Under the pieces are notes generated by a model, which worked only from the letters and a program-made list of their open reading frames with translations, had not been told where the DNA came from and made no database searches. This document shows positions 37,575 to 49,879 of a stretch of 60,000 nt of DNA, piece after piece. The stretch covers positions 55,045,187 to 55,105,186 of the forward strand of contig NC_088301.1 of the NCBI RefSeq assembly GCF_032854445.1, written 5' to 3'. The stretch's first letter is position 1, and each line of letters starts with the position of its first letter. The position numbers and the translations under genes were made by a program. The DNA comes from Liolophura sinensis (Eukaryota; Mollusca; Polyplacophora; Chitonida; Chitonidae).

Positions 37575-37644
37575 ATGAAAATGGCGCCATGAAACATTTC
37601 CGGAGTTTGTGACACTGTGACATTTCATCGCAAAATATTAGCAG
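37575..37644 (+). promoter_or_regulatory. Probable promoter and 5' non-coding exon of the HMG-zinc-finger gene
   Basis: Around 37580-37610 there are AAATGGCGCCAT (YY1-like or GGCGCC palindrome) and TTTCCGG (ETS-like on the minus strand), followed by a possible donor GCAG|GTGTGAGG at 37644. The next supported exon opens at 39385. The elements resemble those of the phosphatase promoter 1.1 kb away on the other strand. Start site and donor are inferred. Confidence 0.3.
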
Positions 37645-38710
37645 GTGTGAGGTTTGTTGGACGTTTATGTCATTTTTCCTGAACAGCCCGAGTGAAAACT
37701 TCCTATGTCTGGCAACAGTGCTTGGAGAAGTGGTCTATACAGCTTGATGTTACACATGAAATGCTTTATTTTACGCCGTCTGCTTTGATAAAATTTGCAG
37801 AGCGCCCTCTATTGCCTGTTCTTGGTACATGTACGCTGTCCAAAATGTCATTCATTCTGTAAAATATATTTCGTCTTTGTCAGGATTTTTCAAGAACGGC
37901 CTTTTAACATTCAAATGCACGGTATATTTTAAGTACTAGTCCGGTACATAAGGTTCTTTAAAGCGCAACGCAATGGTTATCGTTGTTGTTGTTGCGCCTT
38001 CAAAGGGACTATTTCACATCAAACGAGTTTGAAACTTCTTAACAATTTGTTTGTTGATTATTACTGTTCAAAATGCAGTTTTATTTCTGTGAATTAGCGG
38101 CTTAAGACAGATCTTTTAACTTATTTCTCGATATCTTATTTTTATTGTTTCAATTGGCACAAAATGTTGTGAGTTGCTACTATCGGGTTCATAATCATAT
38201 TGTCGTTGTTTGTTCCAACAAGGGCTGACTTTCACTTTAGAAGGGTTTAGAGCGGATCAAAAGTTTGCTTATGCAGTATTGTAATCCAGATTTCAGTTGC
38301 ATTGCAGTGAAGGCAAGGCTTAAGGCAGCTATTTTAACTTTTATTCTTTTTTATTTAACTTATTTCTTGTGTCCTTTTTTTTTTAAACAAGGCGAATCTG
38401 CACTTCAGGAGTCTAGCCAGTTCATGTAGGAGATGAGGTGACGGTTCTTGAACACTAACACGGCTAAATAATGTGATTTTGTGGTAGTTGCTAATGGCGC
38501 TACTGCACCAACAGACCTGACTAACCAAGATGTACATTCAGTCTAAAAACATCTGTAAAATCACGCCTTTTAGACACACTAGTTTGTTAGAGCCCCAACT
38601 TTGTTTCACTTATACCTGGTTGAACTTGCGATGCTCTCTTAAATTCACATTCCTCTTATGAGTCACAATGATAGATTTAGCCAAATTTTGAAAGGTGTCA
38701 TTTCCAATTT

Positions 38711-38846
38711 CGACACCTTCGCGGGCTTAATGATAAAGCCTTCACTTCAAAGTTGGGAGACCCGGGAATCAAGCCTGGGCCAGGTCATACCAAAGATGTA
38801 CTTGCTGCTGCCTCACTTGGCATTAAACCCCAAACATTCATCCAGT
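38711..38846 (+). mobile_element. SINE family B, short copy
   Basis: GCGGGCTTAATGATAAAGCC followed by TTCACTTC…GGGAATCAAGCC (B-box-like) and the 3' end CATTAAACCCCAAACATT match the family seen at 14168 and 48560. A family-A SINE follows immediately. Confidence 0.65.
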
Positions 38847-38850
38847 CATT

Positions 38851-39037
38851 GGGGCCTCTGTGGCTCAGTTGGTTAGCAGGTTAGCGCAGCGTAATGACTC
38901 AGGAGCTTCTCACTAGTGCGGTTGCTGTGAGTTCAGCTCTGCATATGGTTGTGGGTTTCTCCAGGGCTCTGCCCGCTTTCTTCCTACCATAATTCTGGCC
39001 GCCGTTGTATAAGTGAAATATTCTTCTATGTAAAGAG
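38851..39037 (+). mobile_element. SINE family A directly downstream of a family B copy
   Basis: It starts GGGGCCTCTGTGGCTCAGTT (A box), has GCTGTGAGTTCAGCTC (B-box region) and a CCATAATTCTGGCCGCCGTT 3' module with TATAAGTGAAATATTCTTC. The A/T tail is lost. It lies in the 5' UTR intron of the HMG-zinc-finger gene. Confidence 0.8.
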
Positions 39038-39416
39038 TTTATCAAGGGTTGAAATAACACAGGCAGGCTGATTGCTGTTGCATTTATATATACGTTGGCA
39101 GGGGGTGGCAGATCTGATCAGTTGACCTTCCTTGATTCATGGGAAGATTTAATATGCTCAGGGGTGTATTTGGCTCAATATATTTTCCACATACTCTTTC
39201 TCTCTAGATACCACTGTATCTAACCATGTCTTCCATAAAAGTAAAGAAAGTATTGTTGAGAGCAGGATGAAGCACTATGGCTCAGTCATTTGCTGTTAGA
39301 TGTCTAACCCAAAATAGCTTGAGACAGTGGAGCTTAGTTTGTTTCTGTGTATTCTCTATTTTTTATTTCCTATTTTTTTTCTAGGATTACATTTGTTCCA
39401 AGTGGCCTCAGTCAAA

Positions 39417-42400
39417 ATGGAAGGGCCTAAATCAGTAAGTGCATTGAAACCTATTTTGAGAATATAAAGATTGAAGAGTTAGCAAATGTTTGTCAGACAT
39501 CAGCCAAGGCAATAAGTAAATTACATATAAATTATGAAGAGTGTAAAAAAAAAAAATCCATAATCTTTCATGCAGATATCAGTGTATTGGCTGAGGATTT
39601 GCATTAGACTCATATCTTCAGTTTTGATCTGGGTGCCACTTGCACAAAGCCATTGTAACCTAAGTTGACTATAACTACCATGACAACATATATGTCTTTA
39701 ACATGTTTCTCCATGGTAATTACAATCAAGCTAGGCCACGATTGTTTTGTGCAAGAAACCCATGGACCAAGACAAGCATTGGGTATTAGTTAAAATTTTA
39801 TTTTGATTTTGTTGGATCACAAGTTGTGTTTTCTTCCTTTTTACAGAGATGTACTTGCTACACCGTGTTCCAGAGGAAAGTCCATAAGAAAGTCTTAGAA
39901 CAAAATCCTTTTCTTTCATTCGCAGAAATCAGCAAGAAAATAGGGGAAATGGTAAGTCAATTGAAATTTGCAAGCTAAAAAGCAGAAAATTAAGATTTGT
40001 TGGGTCTATGAATATGATAATCCAGAAATCCAAGTCAAAGCCTCATGGATTTAGTTCCTTTCTTGAAGAGTTCTTGGTGGTGAAAAAACAACTGATGGCG
40101 ACATTGTGTTTAAAAAAAAGGAAAATCCCTGCAAATCCTGCCCTTAACTGAATTCCCTTTTTTTTTTTGTAGTGGTCAGCACTTTCAGTTAAGGAGAAAA
40201 AGATGTACAAGGTTGAAGCGAGGAGAATCAACCGGCAGAGGAATGCAGGTTGGTTGACACCCACCATTTATCAGTTAGATTACCTTTTGTTTTCCTATCA
40301 AAAGATAAGCCTGCATTACTTCAAGGATTTACTGACTCGTCCATTAAATGGGTCAATGCAATTAACTTGTGCCCCACATTCTGTGTTTTGAATTTATATT
40401 TGGCTGGAAAGCATTTAAAATATACTGTACATATTATGACAGAAGCTGTGGTGCTAAATTAAATCTACAAATGGATTTTTAGACATTTGAACAAAGAGTG
40501 TCAAAAGCTTAAAAACTGACTTTTGTTGATTAATTTAATTTTACTTATTTGCTTGGTTTTTTATGCTGTACTTAAGACTATTGCAGCATTAGGGAGAAAG
40601 GAATCAGAGGAAAACCCACAACCATCCGCAGGTTGCTTGCAGAGCTTGTCACACAGGACCAGGAAGGAAGCCAGCATGAGCTGGACTTGAACTCACGCAG
40701 GAATTTAACATTAACCAGTAGCGCCCACGACATATATCCACTGTTGTATCATTGTTCATTTCTGGATGCCCTACCAGTATTCACCAGATCTCACCAAAGC
40801 CCATGAGCTCTAGTTAGTACTTGTTTTTCCTCGAGCATCTTCCTAAAATTTCAAGATCTTATCCAGCTGAAATAACATCATTGTTTTATGGCTTAGTGTA
40901 GTCATGTCTCGCATCTGAAACAACAGTTGTCAGGTTCTTGTCAGGTTCTTTTTCTCCACAGTAAATGACTGTGTAAGTGAAATATTCTGCACAACATAGC
41001 TTTAAACACCAGTGGATCAGCTATATAAATTTATGATCATTTGAATACTACACAGGAAACGAGGCTTGTCAAACTTTTTATATCCTGTATACTTTCAGGT
41101 GTGAGCATCTTAAGGACTGAGCTTTCATCAGACAACAACCCTTCTTCAAAACAAAAACCTTCTTCAGCCAAGCATCCTACGGCAACGAGGTATCCTTCTC
41201 CAGTAGCTACTCCACCACAAGCACCACCTACATGTAAACCAGAGGAGACAACTGCTGAACCATCAACTGTTGCCGCTCCATTTCCAGTCACACTTATAAG
41301 GGTGGATCGTACACCACAGCCCATGACTTATCAGTTTGCAGACAAGACAGATATGCTTTCCATGTGCAATGTAGATGGAGCTAAGTTAAATGTGAAAGTT
41401 GTCTATACATGTACCCCTGTGAATCCCCAGGGAAAAATGAAGACGTCACCTGTCAAGAAAGAGGCTGGCATGTTAAGCAAAGCCCATTCCCTGCAGTCAA
41501 TACTAAATCATCGTGTATCTGCAGTTCCTGTCACCAGTGTAACTCCAACCATTCAGCAGCCAGTGGTTGCGAGAATGGAGAAGGATGATGATGATATTAT
41601 TCCATTTAATTCTGAGCCAGACCTATCAGTGGTAAATTCTGAAGCATTGGATGATATTATGGTGATAGAAGACAGCATACCATCAAGTAATGCAATAAGT
41701 GCTATTCGAAGGAAGAAAGAGGAAAAGGCTGGTGGAAGTTATGGTGATTTGTCAAAAGAGACAACCTCCCCTTCAGAAATGACATCATCTGGCTCCTGTG
41801 GACAAGGAGTACATTGTTCCTCCCCACTGATTTCCTCGTCCCCTCCTCTTCTGAGGTCAGTCTCTCCACCATCATCTGCACCCCGTCACCAGCAAAACAA
41901 CTCACCACCAGTGCTGTTCCTGGAACCACAACTTACCCAACACGAGGTATCAAAAACCCCAGCAAATTCCATCACGGCGTCATCAATTCTTAAAGAGAAA
42001 CTTGCTTCCTTTGTGGCTGCCAAAAGAAGCTTCACTGATGTTGATACCATGCCTACAAAACTTACAATTCAAGGGAAATCCATTGTATTATCTGCATCAA
42101 ATTCACAGCCACCGCTGGCGGCATCTAAGAAGGAAGATGATGGGAAAGAGATTAATCTATGTGGCTTAACCACTTCCAGTCAGCCTCCAGTTCGTGTGGC
42201 ATTTAGACCAAAGAAAAAAGGTAAAAGCTTGGGAAATATCATGTGTCAGTGTTGTTCTTATTCATGATATTCTTATGTTGACACTAGTAAATATTTAAAA
42301 GGACAAGGCGGCATCGGGCTAAAATATATTTCATTCGAAAGCAGCATAATCAAGGTGTCTAAAATGTATCATACTTTATTATTTTAATGAGACCTCACCA

Positions 42401-45400
42401 AATAACAGGTAGAACAAAATGACAACACTACACAAATGGCTGGTGTCGAGGCAGCCATCTTGAGAATTTTATCAAATAAAACATGTTGCTATCATATTGC
42501 GTGGCCTTAGCTTGACATAGCCTTTACCCATTCACTCCATTAAATGACATTTGATAACAGAACTACTGCATAAGACAATTTTGACGTCATTTACAACAAT
42601 TTAGTCACGTGTAGCAGAAGGGCCATTTCACATAGTGTTGTGGGACAGATCTGTATCATTTACGAACCACCACCGACATAAAATCAGTTGATTTACAAGC
42701 CGTGTAGTATTCAATGACGGTATCACAATTTATGCCAGGCAGTAGCATACAATCTTGGCATAACATCTCATCTCCCCAAATACACATTTTTTCATTCATT
42801 TTAGCGTTTAGTCAGCATTTTCGAAATAACATATCAGAGCCAGTGCAAAATTCATTAGGGATGCCGAAGGTTTATCAGATCATGGTATCGCTTAAAATTA
42901 ATTAAATCTTATGATGTTTTTTCTCTGCATTTATTACAACTGAAGAATTTAAATTTTCCTCCTTTATCTTTCTTGCATACAAGGGATGTTTTTTGTGCTT
43001 CTGTTTACAAAATACAGTAAAATTAGTACCATACAAAACTGAAGCATACAATCGAGTGACAGTCAAATGCCTAGATCAGCCTCAGTTGTGCTTAGATTTA
43101 TTTTCATATGTTTCAGAATTTAGCATGAATCTAGTTGTATAAAAATCGTATTGTAATTTTGTTAACATTTAACGGGGGTCAAAATCATTAGTACTATCCC
43201 CTGTATGATACAGCGGGAACCAGGAATGACCTGGCCGTGCATCTTAAGCTAGGCTATGTAAGCAAAGTCACTGGAATTCCTTGTAAATGATATAGTAGGC
43301 CTACTGTATCAACAGTTCATCAAGTGGAAGAAATATCCTTCCAGTGGGTCTGATTTCCAAGAAAACTATATTTATCACTTTGGCCTTCCTTAGTGAATCC
43401 ACAACTTTAATCTGCCATACTCTACTGCCTAGACTATTATACAGAAAATACCTTTGACCTTAGAGAGCTAGAGTAAACATGAGGTCACCTTGCTCTCGGT
43501 AAAGGAGACGTACTGAAGCTAATAGTGTGTCAACACTAACTAAACTAACTTTCACTAAACTTTTACTGGGTTGAAAAATAATCTAAAAAAAATTATTTAA
43601 TGCCAGTTTAAGATTCTTTGAGATTCTTTCAGTGGACATATAAGAATCGACTCATACACCATAGACAATTGTGGTTATTGACAATTTGGAACTTCAACTT
43701 TATCCAAACATTTTCATTAATAGAGTGCTCTAAGTATTTCCCAGAAGAGATACAAGCAAATACAGAATGATTCATTAGTATGGTTATCTGTTCAGGACTT
43801 GAAAAGTATGCTTGCCATCTCGCCATTGCTGACAGACTAAACTGCTCTGGCGAGTAATTATAGCAGTGTAATTGTGAATGTGGCCTACTTTTATCTTTTA
43901 TTTTAACATAATTGCAGAAGAAAAAATGTAGATCCACTTGTATATTATGATATGGCCATTACATAAAGATTTTGTTGATAATATCCATTCATATACACTG
44001 TGACCAGCATGAACTCTTTGGCTGGACCCTGCACTAATAATTTCAAATTGAAATATTGACATGGGCAAATGAAACTCTGACTTGTGGCTTTTAGTAGAAT
44101 TATAAATATATACATTTTTGCTGTTTGCTTGACGAGTCCTTTTTGTTAAAGCTGAATGATCAGATGGCTATGCCTTTATTTGGGGTTGCAGGTGGTGAAC
44201 GGAAAAAGAAGGAAGGAGATGAGGTTCCAGTATACACTTGTAACCAGTGTATGATAGCATTTTCTCAGGACATTCAGTTGAGGGCACATTTCCTCTCGGC
44301 GCATACAGAGGAGGATGAAGGCAACAGTCCCCAATATAGGTGTCATTTCTGCAGTATTGTATTTGAGCAGAAGCATGATCTGACAGCTCACATGGTGGTG
44401 AAGCATGCCAACAAAGGGGTGGTGTCTATCAAACAGAAAGTCCCTATGGCTGTTCCTTCAGAAATTGCAGCTCAAACCACCACCACTGGCCAACCTCAAG
44501 TTGTTACACAGGTTCATCAAAAGCACCAAACAAAATCCCCAGAGTATAGTGTTCCCATTGATGCAACCTCTAAGGAAAGGGAAAGTACTGCACCGCTGAA
44601 TAGAGGACCTTCACCCTTGACAGCTTCTGCAGCAGAATGGTGCAATGTGTGTGGATGCGTATTTCCTTATAAACGATCTCTAGATATCCACAGGTTAAAA
44701 GAGCATGTAAATATCTTTAGTCCCACTGCTTCTGTGTCACTGGATCGGTCTGAGACTGTTAAATTAGAGGTAGAAGGTAAGATGGGAAGTACAGTTCAGA
44801 ATGTGGTCCACAAAACGTCTTTCTGCTTGTCTTGTGGTTACCCTTGCAAATCTAATAGTGAACTGGGTAAACACATTTACTCCAAACATGGTGGCAAATA
44901 TTTCTGTCCAGCTACTGGGTGTAAACGTGTATATCAGGAAAGACGTTGCCTAAAACTGCATATAAATTCTCATCATCCCAGATTCAAAGCATATTCATGT
45001 AAATCCTGTTCATTTTGCACGTACCAACAGTTAGCCATGTTGAGACACTTGGATGACCATGCACAAAAACTGAAGGGTAATGTTACATATGTGGAAAAGC
45101 AGAGAACTTCCGATTTCCTGCAAGTTGAGGAATGTGTGAATGGATCTGAGGAGGTCAGCTCTACTGAAGAGGCAGAAGAAACCCTAAGTGCACCTTACGT
45201 TTACATCGAGCGGTTTAATGGAGAAGAAGTAGAAGATGTGCCATTCAATCCGTCTCCAGGGCAATCTCTTGTTGCACCCGCTGAAGAAACCAAATCTGAC
45301 AATATACAAAAATTAGACTCTCAAGGTCCTTCAGGTTTCCGTTGCCTGGACTGCAAAGGCTCGTTCTCAAACAGGAACAGCCTTACTGCTCACTTCAACA

Positions 45401-45468
45401 ACTGTGGGCTCAAACTTCCCAGTGCCAGCCAAGAAAAAACAGAAGCTTGGACCACCCCTGCCTGTTGA
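39417..45468 (+). CDS. HMG-box plus C2H2 zinc-finger protein
   Basis: Likely nuclear DNA-binding regulator. Coding exons 39417-39434, 39847-39951, 40173-40248, 41099-42220 and 44192-45468 join in phase to about 865 residues. The start is the ATG at 39417 in an exon opening at 39385. Residues 7-66 form an HMG box (core YTVFQRKVHKK, FAEISKKIGEMWSALS, KEKKMYKVEARR). Residues 67-440 are a Ser/Pro/Thr-rich linker with an acidic stretch and DDIMVIEDS, which resembles a SUMO-interacting motif. PKKKGGERKKK at the exon 5/6 join looks like a nuclear localisation signal. Seven zinc fingers follow at about 457-478, 490-512, 591-612, 652-673, 679-702, 710-730 and 825-845; the last is C2HC. The frame stops at 45468, but two further fingers lie just beyond in shifted frames, so this C-terminus may be artificial. 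No ortholog recognised. Confidence 0.85.
40545..40705 (-). mobile_element. SINE family A, internally deleted
   Basis: Reverse orientation: a degraded TTATGCTGTACTTAAGACTA end, then GAGGAAAACCCACAACCATC and GCCAGCATGAGCTGGACTTG followed by AACTCACGCAG. The 5'-most A box is missing. Intronic. Confidence 0.65.
42221..44191. other. Intron of the HMG-zinc-finger gene, 2 kb
   Basis: No exon or repeat family recognised. A GGCATCGGGC…GCAGCCATCTTGAG segment at 42308-42460 looks transposon-like but has no partner in the window. Confidence 0.4.
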
Positions 45469-45653
45469 CAAGCCACTTACCTGTAATTTGTGCTTTACAT
45501 CATTCAAAACATTCACTTCTTTGAAGAGTCATCGACGTTAATATACATTTCAAGCATAAGGATGACGACAATGCTTTTTCCTGCCATATTTGCTACAGAG
45601 TTTTTCCAAACAAGAGGGGACTAACAGCTCATATGAGACAACATAATACATAA
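45421..45653 (+). pseudogene. Out-of-frame terminal zinc fingers 8 and 9 of the HMG-zinc-finger gene
   Basis: After the seventh finger, coding similarity continues in frame 2 (finger CNLCFTSF…TSLKSH, ending at TAA 45539-45541). It then continues in frame 3 (finger CHICYRVF…LTAHMRQH, ending at TAA 45651-45653). Each shift coincides with a short homopolymer: CCC at 45418-45420 and TT at 45538-45539. One base fewer at each place would give one open frame with canonical C2H2 spacing. Either the assembly carries two indels or the gene's tail is decaying. Confidence 0.7.
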
Positions 45654-48070
45654 GACTGCAGCTCTTATAACTTCAAGTTAAGTAAGCTTGCAATGTGCTT
45701 AATTGTAAAGCCTGCCACAGAAGAAGGCGAAATGCTTAGCTATTGTCCAGACAAGATTTTTGCCTCAGTCAAAAGTTAAATGCAGACGATAAGCATTTGG
45801 CTTACAGATCGGCATGAAGCAGGTCATGTGACCGGTCTTATCACAGGAAAAATGGTGGACTCAGATGATGCGGTAGAGTAGAGTTTAAAAATTTATTGTT
45901 CAATCAGCGGCGTCATTTTTTACGATATTCTTATGTGGACAAAAATGGGTGAATCCCCTAAAGATCAGTCATTATTTCGGACACCATTTGGAATAAACCT
46001 TGGGTAAGTCACATGATTTATCACTGCATTTATATTGGTCTGTTTGTGTATCTTGCTGTGCTGATGACTTACGTCCTCCGCGCATGATGAGATTTTTTCT
46101 CTCGCCTGCCTGAAAATATCAAATAAGCTAGATGCTTGACTCATGGTCTCTCGAGTCGAAAACCTCACTACAAACTGCGCGTACACAATGAGGTTTTAGT
46201 TACTGGTGGTCAATAGCTGAGCATTTTGCTCTCATCTGCAGCGAATGTATGAGTGTGATACCAGAATCTGTATGATGAGAAAGTTATGCTCGATATTTTG
46301 CACTTTTATGTTTTGTTTTTCTTGATGCTTTTACAGCTATACTGTTATGAAGATATAAGGCGAGGTCCTAAAGCTCCATCAAGGGCTTCATTATGCTCAT
46401 TGGTGGAGGTTCTTACATGAATATAAATTCAGGTGCAAGGTATGTCATCTTTTTCACGAAAGTCAGTAGAAAAACAGTGGCACTAAGGAATATGAAACAA
46501 ATCATTATAATGGCCCATTGATGTCTACGATGATTTAATGGATAAACAGAGAAACAAGAATTGCAAAACATATTGAAGAGAAAAAAGGTCAGAATCAGGT
46601 GGAATATAAAAAAATGTTTGAAATTTAAAAAAAAAAGATAAAACAGTAATTTATGGGAAACAAAATCATGCTAATTAATGAAGGGTTCAGCAGAATAAAG
46701 AAGTTTTAGGAAAAAATCAGTGAAAAGTAAAAACTAAACTTAAAAATGAAAGTGAAACGAACGTTTTTCCTTGGCCTGCATTTCCATCCAGTTATAAATT
46801 TCTATTTTCCTTTATATTTGATTTTATAGTATGTAAGTTAATGTAATTTATTCTGTCTGTAATTCATTGTTTGAGTGTGTTTTTTGAAGGTATGGTTCGG
46901 CACGTATACCATGCCAGGCTGTAGTCATGATCATTTTCATGCCTTAAGTAAAGAGGCTCTGGGGTAGGCCCCGTGAAATGAAAGATCAGTTTAGATCTTT
47001 TGAATGGTATAGAAGACAGGTGTGGGGTTAAGAAGTTTGTATGTAATAGTTATGTTTTTCTGTAGTTGCAGTGACATGAAACCTATCTTCACTGAGAATA
47101 TACATGGGGACATGAAATATGATGATTTTATGTATGGTTTTTGAAGGAAGAATTGTTAATGAATTATTAAAGACTTCAAATATTAAGATAATCTTCAAGT
47201 TCTGTACAACTGCTTATGTCTGAGGCATTCGGCTTGTTAACTGTGCAGTTGAGCAAGTTCTTGTTTGAGAAAAGGTGTTTGTCTCAGGTGGATTTATTGT
47301 TGTTTTTTGTTTCTCGCCATATTAATGGTTAACATTTATTTCTGTGCAAAATAAATGTACCTGTATGGTCGCTTGAGCATTGTTGGCCATGTTTTGGATG
47401 GAGTTGTTATGTTTATAAAGTAAGTTAATTTTGGGATTTACATCGACTGGAATTATGGTAAATCATGTGGAACACGATGCAATTCCATTGTCCGTCAGAT
47501 GGGTATATGTATACTGTGCTGTATAGATTTATGTTGACGATATGAGCCTATCAAGATTGTCATGTAAAACTCACTGATTTATCTTAGATTTCCATGAAAT
47601 GGCTGGGGAAAAAAATAAATAAATAAAGGAGGTCAAAGCCCGGGAACTAATTCATCTATTTCTGTAAGTATCCAGCCTAATGTCTGTGTCATACAGGTGT
47701 ACTTCGACATTAAATAGCCCATGAAAAGCTCAGCAGAATCTCCACCTTATTTCAGTGTTATAGCAAATTTTTAAAACAGAAAAAAGTAATAAATTTTTAC
47801 AAAGAGTAAAGTCTTTGCTTAATGCCATTTTAGTGGTATTAGAGAGGATGTTCAGAAGGCTTGAGTATTTACTTTTGGCTGTCTTAATAGATAAAGAGAA
47901 AGGCATGGTGTAGTCATTCTAATGCATCTACTAGAGTACATATCAAGTGAATGTTTGTGTGTGTTTGTTACATTAAAGAATATGAAACTTTGACGTATAA
48001 GGTATGTCATGACTACATGTACATCTTTTTCTTTTCTAATTGGTGAAGAAAACATATGAAAACAGTATTA
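45654..48070. other. Downstream region of the HMG-zinc-finger gene; no gene recognised
   Basis: AT-rich. AATAAA at 47350-47355 is a candidate poly(A) signal if the 3' UTR is long. No convincing coding exon on either strand. Confidence 0.4.
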
Positions 48071-48084
48071 TTTTTTGTCCGTAA

Positions 48085-48260
48085 TTGATAAAGGGAATCA
48101 GGGCAGAGTGGTAAACTGGATTCTTAAATTTCAATGGATACGACATACAAGGTGTGGGATCGATCCCAGCATCGAACAAGGAATGGGCATCTCAAGATTC
48201 CCGTCGTATATAATGTTCTTGGGGCTTTGATGCCAATAAACGATGGACAGTCGTTTAGGT
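48085..48260 (+). mobile_element. Possible third SINE-like element
   Basis: GGGATCGATCCCAG at about 48158-48171 resembles a polymerase III B box. CAGGGCAGAGTGGTAAACTG 60 bp upstream is A-box-like (AGAGTGGTAAACTGG). The body contains CCAATAAACGATGGACAGTC. No second copy in the window, so this stays tentative. Confidence 0.35.
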
Positions 48261-48559
48261 GGTTTTATGAAGCTCCATCAAGGTAATAACTGTAAATAGG
48301 GCCTATTATTACGTACTATCTTCATGTAGTCAATTTTTTGAACTTAAATTAACCAGACGTATAAGGCAATTGCTATAAAGTATTGTGTTGACACAGCTAA
48401 AATATGGTGGTGGTTATGATATGGCAAAAGTATAAGAACGAAGTGTGTCTCTTACATTAATTTTGCCCGTAAGTCTGTTGTATATCAACACATTGGTCAG
48501 ACTATCCGACTATCACCTGTCCGAAAGCACTTTAAAAGTGTCTGACTATTTATTAGTTT

Positions 48560-48875
48560 TGACCGCTTCGGTGGCTTAATGATTCTAATTTATGACACCC
48601 AGGATCAACCCAGGATCGTGTCTTACCTGACTTCAAAAATGGTTGAATTGATGTCGCTCTGCTCTTCAGGATTGGGGGGTTAGCACAAGAAAGGGGGTTG
48701 TCCCATTAACAGTATAATGTGACTGTGTGAGTTGTCATGACTGGTGTCCTCAGCATGGTAGTTGCAGTGAACCGCCCTGCACAAGAAGACACCTTATTTA
48801 TATACGCACCTTATGACTGCGTGTCGTCATTCGACTGAAAAATTGTCAAGTATGACGTAAAACCCCAAATACTAC
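48560..48875 (+). mobile_element. SINE family B, near full length
   Basis: Head GACCGCTTCGGTGGCTTAAT, B-box-like CCAGGATCAACCCAGG, body with GTTGCAGTGAACCGCCCTGC, and 3' end TATGACGTAAAACCCCAAATA. It matches the copies at 14168 and 38711 in order and wording. Confidence 0.7.
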
Positions 48876-49327
48876 ATAGTCTTTCACGTCAAAGGAAACT
48901 GATGCCAGAGTAATTTAATGTTCCCGTATCTACTGGACGCCAACGAGACAATTTAAATTTGATCAGCCGTTGGTATTAAGAGAAATAATTTTGAAATTAA
49001 CAGTCCTGTTAACATCCAGGAGTTTTGCTCGGCGAGGCTACTGATATAAAGCGTCAGTTGTGATCCAGCCTGTTGTAAATACATCAATGTATGTTGAATT
49101 TCCGACACTGAAATAACTATCTGCAGACCAGTGAAAATACGGGCTCGAGTGAGAACTCACGACTGACTGTCTGGCCCCACCGCTCAAGTCCAGGGCTACC
49201 AAGTCCAGGAACGGCTCGTTTGTTAATTTAAATCTGGAGATATGTCTAATAGGTGCCTTTTGACATGATGGCCTTAAGTAGCGATGGCAATGCTTAGACA
49301 TTTAGTGACTGAATACGGGAAGGTCTG

Positions 49328-49440
49328 CGAGCAACCTGCAGATGATCGTGGGCTTTTCCCGGGCTCTGCCCCGTTTCCTCCTGTATAAGTGAAATATACT
49401 TGAGTACGGCGTAAAACACCGATCAAATAAATAAATAAAC
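49328..49440 (+). mobile_element. SINE family A, 3' half with tail
   Basis: GCAGATGATCGTGGGCTTTT, then CCCGGGCTCTGCCC, GTATAAGTGAAATATACTTG, AGTACGGCGTAAAACACC and an AAATAAATAAATAAAC tail. It is 5'-truncated, as is common for retrotransposed SINEs. Confidence 0.82.
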
Positions 49441-49879
49441 TAGCGAATGAATGAAAAAGCTGCATCTGGTTTACTGTCTATAAATTTTCTTTCATATTGT
49501 ATTTCTTCATAAACTAGGATTCCGCTGGTGGGCTAAGCATCCCCGAGACAGGCATTGTTTTTATATTATTGATGACAGCAGAGCATTTTGAGTAATGCTA
49601 CACTAGTGACGACTAATTAATTGTGATTATCATCACTTTCATCCGAACTGAATTAAAAAGGTCGCTTCTCTGGTTTTACTTTACTTTAAACCGTTTATAT
49701 TCATATAATTTAACCCAGATATGCGCAGTGTAACTTTTAATAATCATATAATATTGTATTATTAACTCAAGTATATTTAGGGCTACATGTTCTGGATATA
49801 TTTTATATTCTGACACTTTACAATCATTTTAGGCATCAAAATTTGGAGTCAGTGAAGCACATCGCCAAGAAAAACGCAA

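Noticed and set aside
41037-41324. Minus-strand open frame rich in Gly and Val opposite the HMG-zinc-finger gene
   Set aside because: It is the mirror of the Thr/Pro/Ala-rich linker exon on the plus strand, which has supported splice sites and phase.
44125-44191. ATG at 44125 as the start of a separate zinc-finger gene
   Set aside because: The frame is open but the first 66 bases end in an AG acceptor at 44190-44191 that matches the phase of the HMG-linker exon; a separate gene remains a minor alternative.
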